64,000 nt of DNA from Stella humosa (GTDB lineage Bacteria; Pseudomonadota; Alphaproteobacteria; ATCC43930; Allostellaceae): NCBI RefSeq assembly GCF_006738645.1, contig NZ_AP019700.1, forward strand, positions 4,012,001-4,076,000, given 5' to 3'. The translations under genes and the position numbers were made by a program. Of the stretch, positions 62,601 through 64,000 are shown piece by piece. How positions within the stretch are numbered: position 1 is the first letter of the stretch; each line of letters starts with the position of its first letter. The notes under the pieces are model-generated. The model was not told the origin of the DNA and did not search any database. It saw only the letters and a program-made list of their open reading frames with translations.

Positions 62601-62723
62601 GGCGGGCTGATTCTCAGCCAGCTCCTGACGCTCTACACGACGCCCGTGATCTATCTGCTGATGGAGCGGCTGCGCGGCCGCGCCGGGCTGGAGCCCGCGG
62701 CCCTGCCGAGCCCGGCCGAGTAG
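59625..62723 (+). CDS. mdtB: RND multidrug transporter, MdtB/MuxB type
   Basis: This 1032-residue pump starts N-I-S-A-P-F-I-G-R-P-I-A-T-S-L-L, as MdtB proteins do. The TM4 proton-relay aspartates lie in F-V-V-D-D-A-I-V-I-I-E-N and the TM10 lysine in I-V-K-K-N-A-I-L-M-I-D-F. Family segments L-P-Q-V-D-F-P-S-V-Q-V-T-T and F-I-H-P-A-T-I-L-S-T-L-P are present. In MdtABC-type systems two B and one C subunit form the heterotrimer (known for E. coli). It overlaps the adaptor stop (ATGA). Confidence 0.94.
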   Translation: MNISAPFIGRPIATSLLGIAVLLAGLLGYWQLPVSALPQVDFPSVQVTTRLPGASPETMAALVTAPLERQLGQIPSLQALTSTSGAGISQITLQFDLGRDIDGASQDVQSAINAAGSTLPRTLPYPPTYSKVNPADAPIVTVALTSETQPLRALSDLADTLMAQRLAEVSGVGSVSVQGSVRPAVRVQADLARLSSYGVSLADLRTAIVGANQSGPKGQLDGAQQAYTIAANDQIETAAAYREVVVAYRNGAPVRVGDVATLIDGFENEKVAAWYQSKPAVVIDIRRQPGANVVATVEHLRQELTRLRGMLPAGVELTIVADRTETIRASIHEVQFTLVLCVGLVVLVVLLFLRTLRATLIAAIVLPLSLVATFGAMWLCGFSLDNLSLMALTIGTGFVVDDAIVIIENIVRYMEKGESPMEAAYKGAKEIGFTIISLTASLVAVFIPLLFMTGLVGRMFREFALTLTLAVVLSAVVSLTMTPMLCSRLLKSGHGGGENRLGAAADRAIDWLIEGYRRSLVVVLRHRALTMLVTAGTLAATVALYVVIPKGFLPAQDTGSITAVTEAGQDVSFAELRRVQQLVADAVRQDPDVANVVSVIGVGTINLTPNSGQLSITLKPHDSGRVQAAAVIERLKGLVAPIPGVEVYFRSIQDIQIATRAAHSQYQYTLVGTDAAELSEWSQRLVQDIRQAPAMQDVTSDLRENGLGVMVRVDREQAGRLGVSMQSVEDALNDAFGQRQISTIYGQANQYRVVLEVDPQFRLDPSSLSRLYVPGRDGAQVPLLSVARIERTSAPLSINHEEQFPAVTISFNLAQGASLSDAVQVISAAQRRLSMPTAITGSYSGDAAEFEKSLQGQPWLILAAIVAIYIVLGVLYESFIHPATILSTLPSAGVGALLALILFDLDLSFVALIGIILLMGIVKKNAILMIDFALEAERHQGMTPYDAIVQASVLRFRPIIMTTLAALFGALPLALATGPGAELRIPLGVSICGGLILSQLLTLYTTPVIYLLMERLRGRAGLEPAALPSPAE

Positions 62724-62733
62724 GGCGCGAGCC

Positions 62734-64000
62734 TTGAGCATCTCCACCCCCTTCATCGAGCGGCCGGTCGCCACCATCCTCCTGGCGATCGGCCTCTTCC
62801 TGGTGGGCATGGTCGCCTACATCTTCCTGCCGGTGGCGAGCCTGCCGGCCGTCGACTACCCGACCATCCGCGTCTCGGCCAGCCGGCCGGGTGCCGACCC
62901 CGAGATCATGGCGGCCACCGTTGCCGCCCCGCTGGAGCGGCGGCTGGGCGCCATCGCGGGCGTGACCGAGATCACCTCGTCGAGCGGCGTCGGCTCCACC
63001 AGCATCGTCGTGCAGTTCGACCTCGGCCGCGACATCGACGGGGCCGCGCGCGACATCCAGGCGGCGATCAATGCCGCCGCCGCCGACCTGCCGAGCGACC
63101 TGCCCAGCCGCCCCAACTTCCGCAAGGCCAACCCCGCCGCCGCCCCCGTCATCATCCTGTCGATGACCTCGCAGAGCCTGCCGCCGTCCGAGCTCTACGA
63201 CCTGGCCGACAGCATCCTGGTGCAGCGCCTGTCACAGGTGGAGGGCGTGGCCGAGGTGACGGTGAACGGCGCCGAGCAGCCGGCGATCCGCGTCCGCGTC
63301 GATCCCAACAGGCTGGCGGCCATGGGCCTCGGCCTCGACACGGTGCGCCAGGCGATCGCCCAGGCCAGCGTCGTCAACCCGGTCGGCACGCTGGAGGGGC
63401 CACGCCAGGCGACCTTCATCCTGACCGACGGCCAGCTCCGCACGGCCGAGCAGTTCAAGCATGTCGTGGTGCGCACCGAGGGCACGACGGTGGTGCGCCT
63501 GGGCGACATCGCGATCGTCGAGGACGGCGTGCGCAACGCCCGCTCGGCCGGCTGGGTCGGCGCCCAGCGCGGCATCCTGATCGTCATCAACCGCCAGGCC
63601 GACGCCAACGTCATCCGCACCGTCGACCAGATCAAGGCCGAACTGCCGGAACTGGAGATGCTGCTGCCGGCCGGCGTGAAGCTCGGCATCCTGTCGGACC
63701 GGACGACGACGATCCGCGCCAGCGTCGACGAGATGCAGTTCACCCTGGCGCTCTCGATCGGGCTGGTGACGCTGGTGGTGCTGCTGTTCCTGCGCCGGAC
63801 GACGCCGACGGTCGCTGCGGCGCTGACCGTGCCGCTGTCACTGGCCGGCACCTTCGGCCTGATGTGGCTGGCCGGCTATACCGTCAACAACCTGACCCTG
63901 ATGGCGCTGGTCATCGCCGTCGGCTTCGTCGTCGACGACGCGATCGTGATGATCGAGAACGTCTACAGCAATCTCGAAAAGGGCATGCAGCCACTGCAGG
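62734..64000 (+). CDS. mdtC: RND multidrug transporter, MdtC/MuxC type (partial, N-terminal 422 residues)
   Basis: This gene runs off the right edge. It starts with TTG 62734 (S-I-S-T-P-F-I-E-R-P-V-A-T-I-L-L), 10 bp after the mdtB stop, with only a weak upstream ribosome-binding site. Visible are L-P-A-V-D-Y-P-T-I-R-V-S-A-S-R-P-G, the first periplasmic loop, TM2-TM4 and the proton-relay F-V-V-D-D-A-I-V-M-I-E-N near residue 405. As the MdtC partner it completes an OMF-A-B-C operon. Confidence 0.92.
   Translation, partial: MSISTPFIERPVATILLAIGLFLVGMVAYIFLPVASLPAVDYPTIRVSASRPGADPEIMAATVAAPLERRLGAIAGVTEITSSSGVGSTSIVVQFDLGRDIDGAARDIQAAINAAAADLPSDLPSRPNFRKANPAAAPVIILSMTSQSLPPSELYDLADSILVQRLSQVEGVAEVTVNGAEQPAIRVRVDPNRLAAMGLGLDTVRQAIAQASVVNPVGTLEGPRQATFILTDGQLRTAEQFKHVVVRTEGTTVVRLGDIAIVEDGVRNARSAGWVGAQRGILIVINRQADANVIRTVDQIKAELPELEMLLPAGVKLGILSDRTTTIRASVDEMQFTLALSIGLVTLVVLLFLRRTTPTVAAALTVPLSLAGTFGLMWLAGYTVNNLTLMALVIAVGFVVDDAIVMIENVYSNLEKGMQPLQ

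Overview
The window is very GC-rich DNA (roughly 70% by eye, not computed). It is densely coded, with about 56 protein genes on both strands and third codon positions dominated by G/C. The gene content suggests a free-living, metabolically versatile alphaproteobacterium, possibly of the Rhodospirillales. It carries many ABC, TRAP and Bug-type solute-binding proteins, PotABCD-like uptake operons, a PuuE-type allantoinase and two RND efflux systems. Genus assignment is inference only. I saw no rRNA or tRNA gene, CRISPR array, transposase or phage gene. Most long ORFs antisense to recognised genes are shadows caused by GC bias.

Layout. 1-2.9 kb: start of a PLP-dependent dehydratase, an SDR, and a serine hydrolase of the class C beta-lactamase fold. 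3.0-4.1 kb: a small secreted protein made of seven tandem nonapeptides, a possible 31-residue membrane peptide, and an MliC-like lipoprotein. 4.1-16.5 kb: a scattered dipeptide/oligopeptide ABC system. The two ATPases (4094, 7766) are separated from the binding protein and permeases (13119-16493) by a Sel1-repeat protein, an amidohydrolase, an orphan modA with a ModE-like palindrome, a MATE pump and an SLC13-family permease. 16.5-27.5 kb: a Fic enzyme with a striking operator, an IMPase-family phosphatase, an FAD oxidoreductase, a two-TM/cysteine-rich secreted protein pair, an acyl-CoA synthetase translationally coupled to a K+ channel, a Kef antiporter, a LysE exporter probably starting at CTG, and a beta-carbonic anhydrase.

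27.6-32.9 kb: a purine-ureide operon (PotABCD-like ABC transporter, ureidoglycolate lyase, PuuE allantoinase) closed by a clean bidirectional terminator. 32.9-40.6 kb: three uncharacterised envelope proteins, a periplasmic adaptor plus HAE1 RND pump with an overlapping acetyltransferase, and a GST. 40.6-48.6 kb: the most system-like unknown. It holds an ABC transporter (ATPase, SBP, two permeases), a glycerophosphodiester phosphodiesterase, a HAD phosphatase, a MetE-core methyltransferase-like protein and a DeoR-family regulator. TTTCGCAA operator-like repeats lie in the divergent promoter region.

48.6-56.5 kb: a zinc-ribbon metallopeptidase, an aldehyde dehydrogenase with a strong terminator, a HigBA-like toxin-antitoxin pair with palindromes, a secreted esterase, and orphan Bug and TRAP binding proteins flanking purC. 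56.8-64 kb: an outer membrane factor-MdtA-MdtB-MdtC-like operon running off the end. Its adaptor carries a GERPA pentapeptide repeat tail.

Several genes appear to use non-ATG starts (GTG, TTG and one probable CTG), each judged from the position of a Shine-Dalgarno sequence and the conserved N-terminus of the family.
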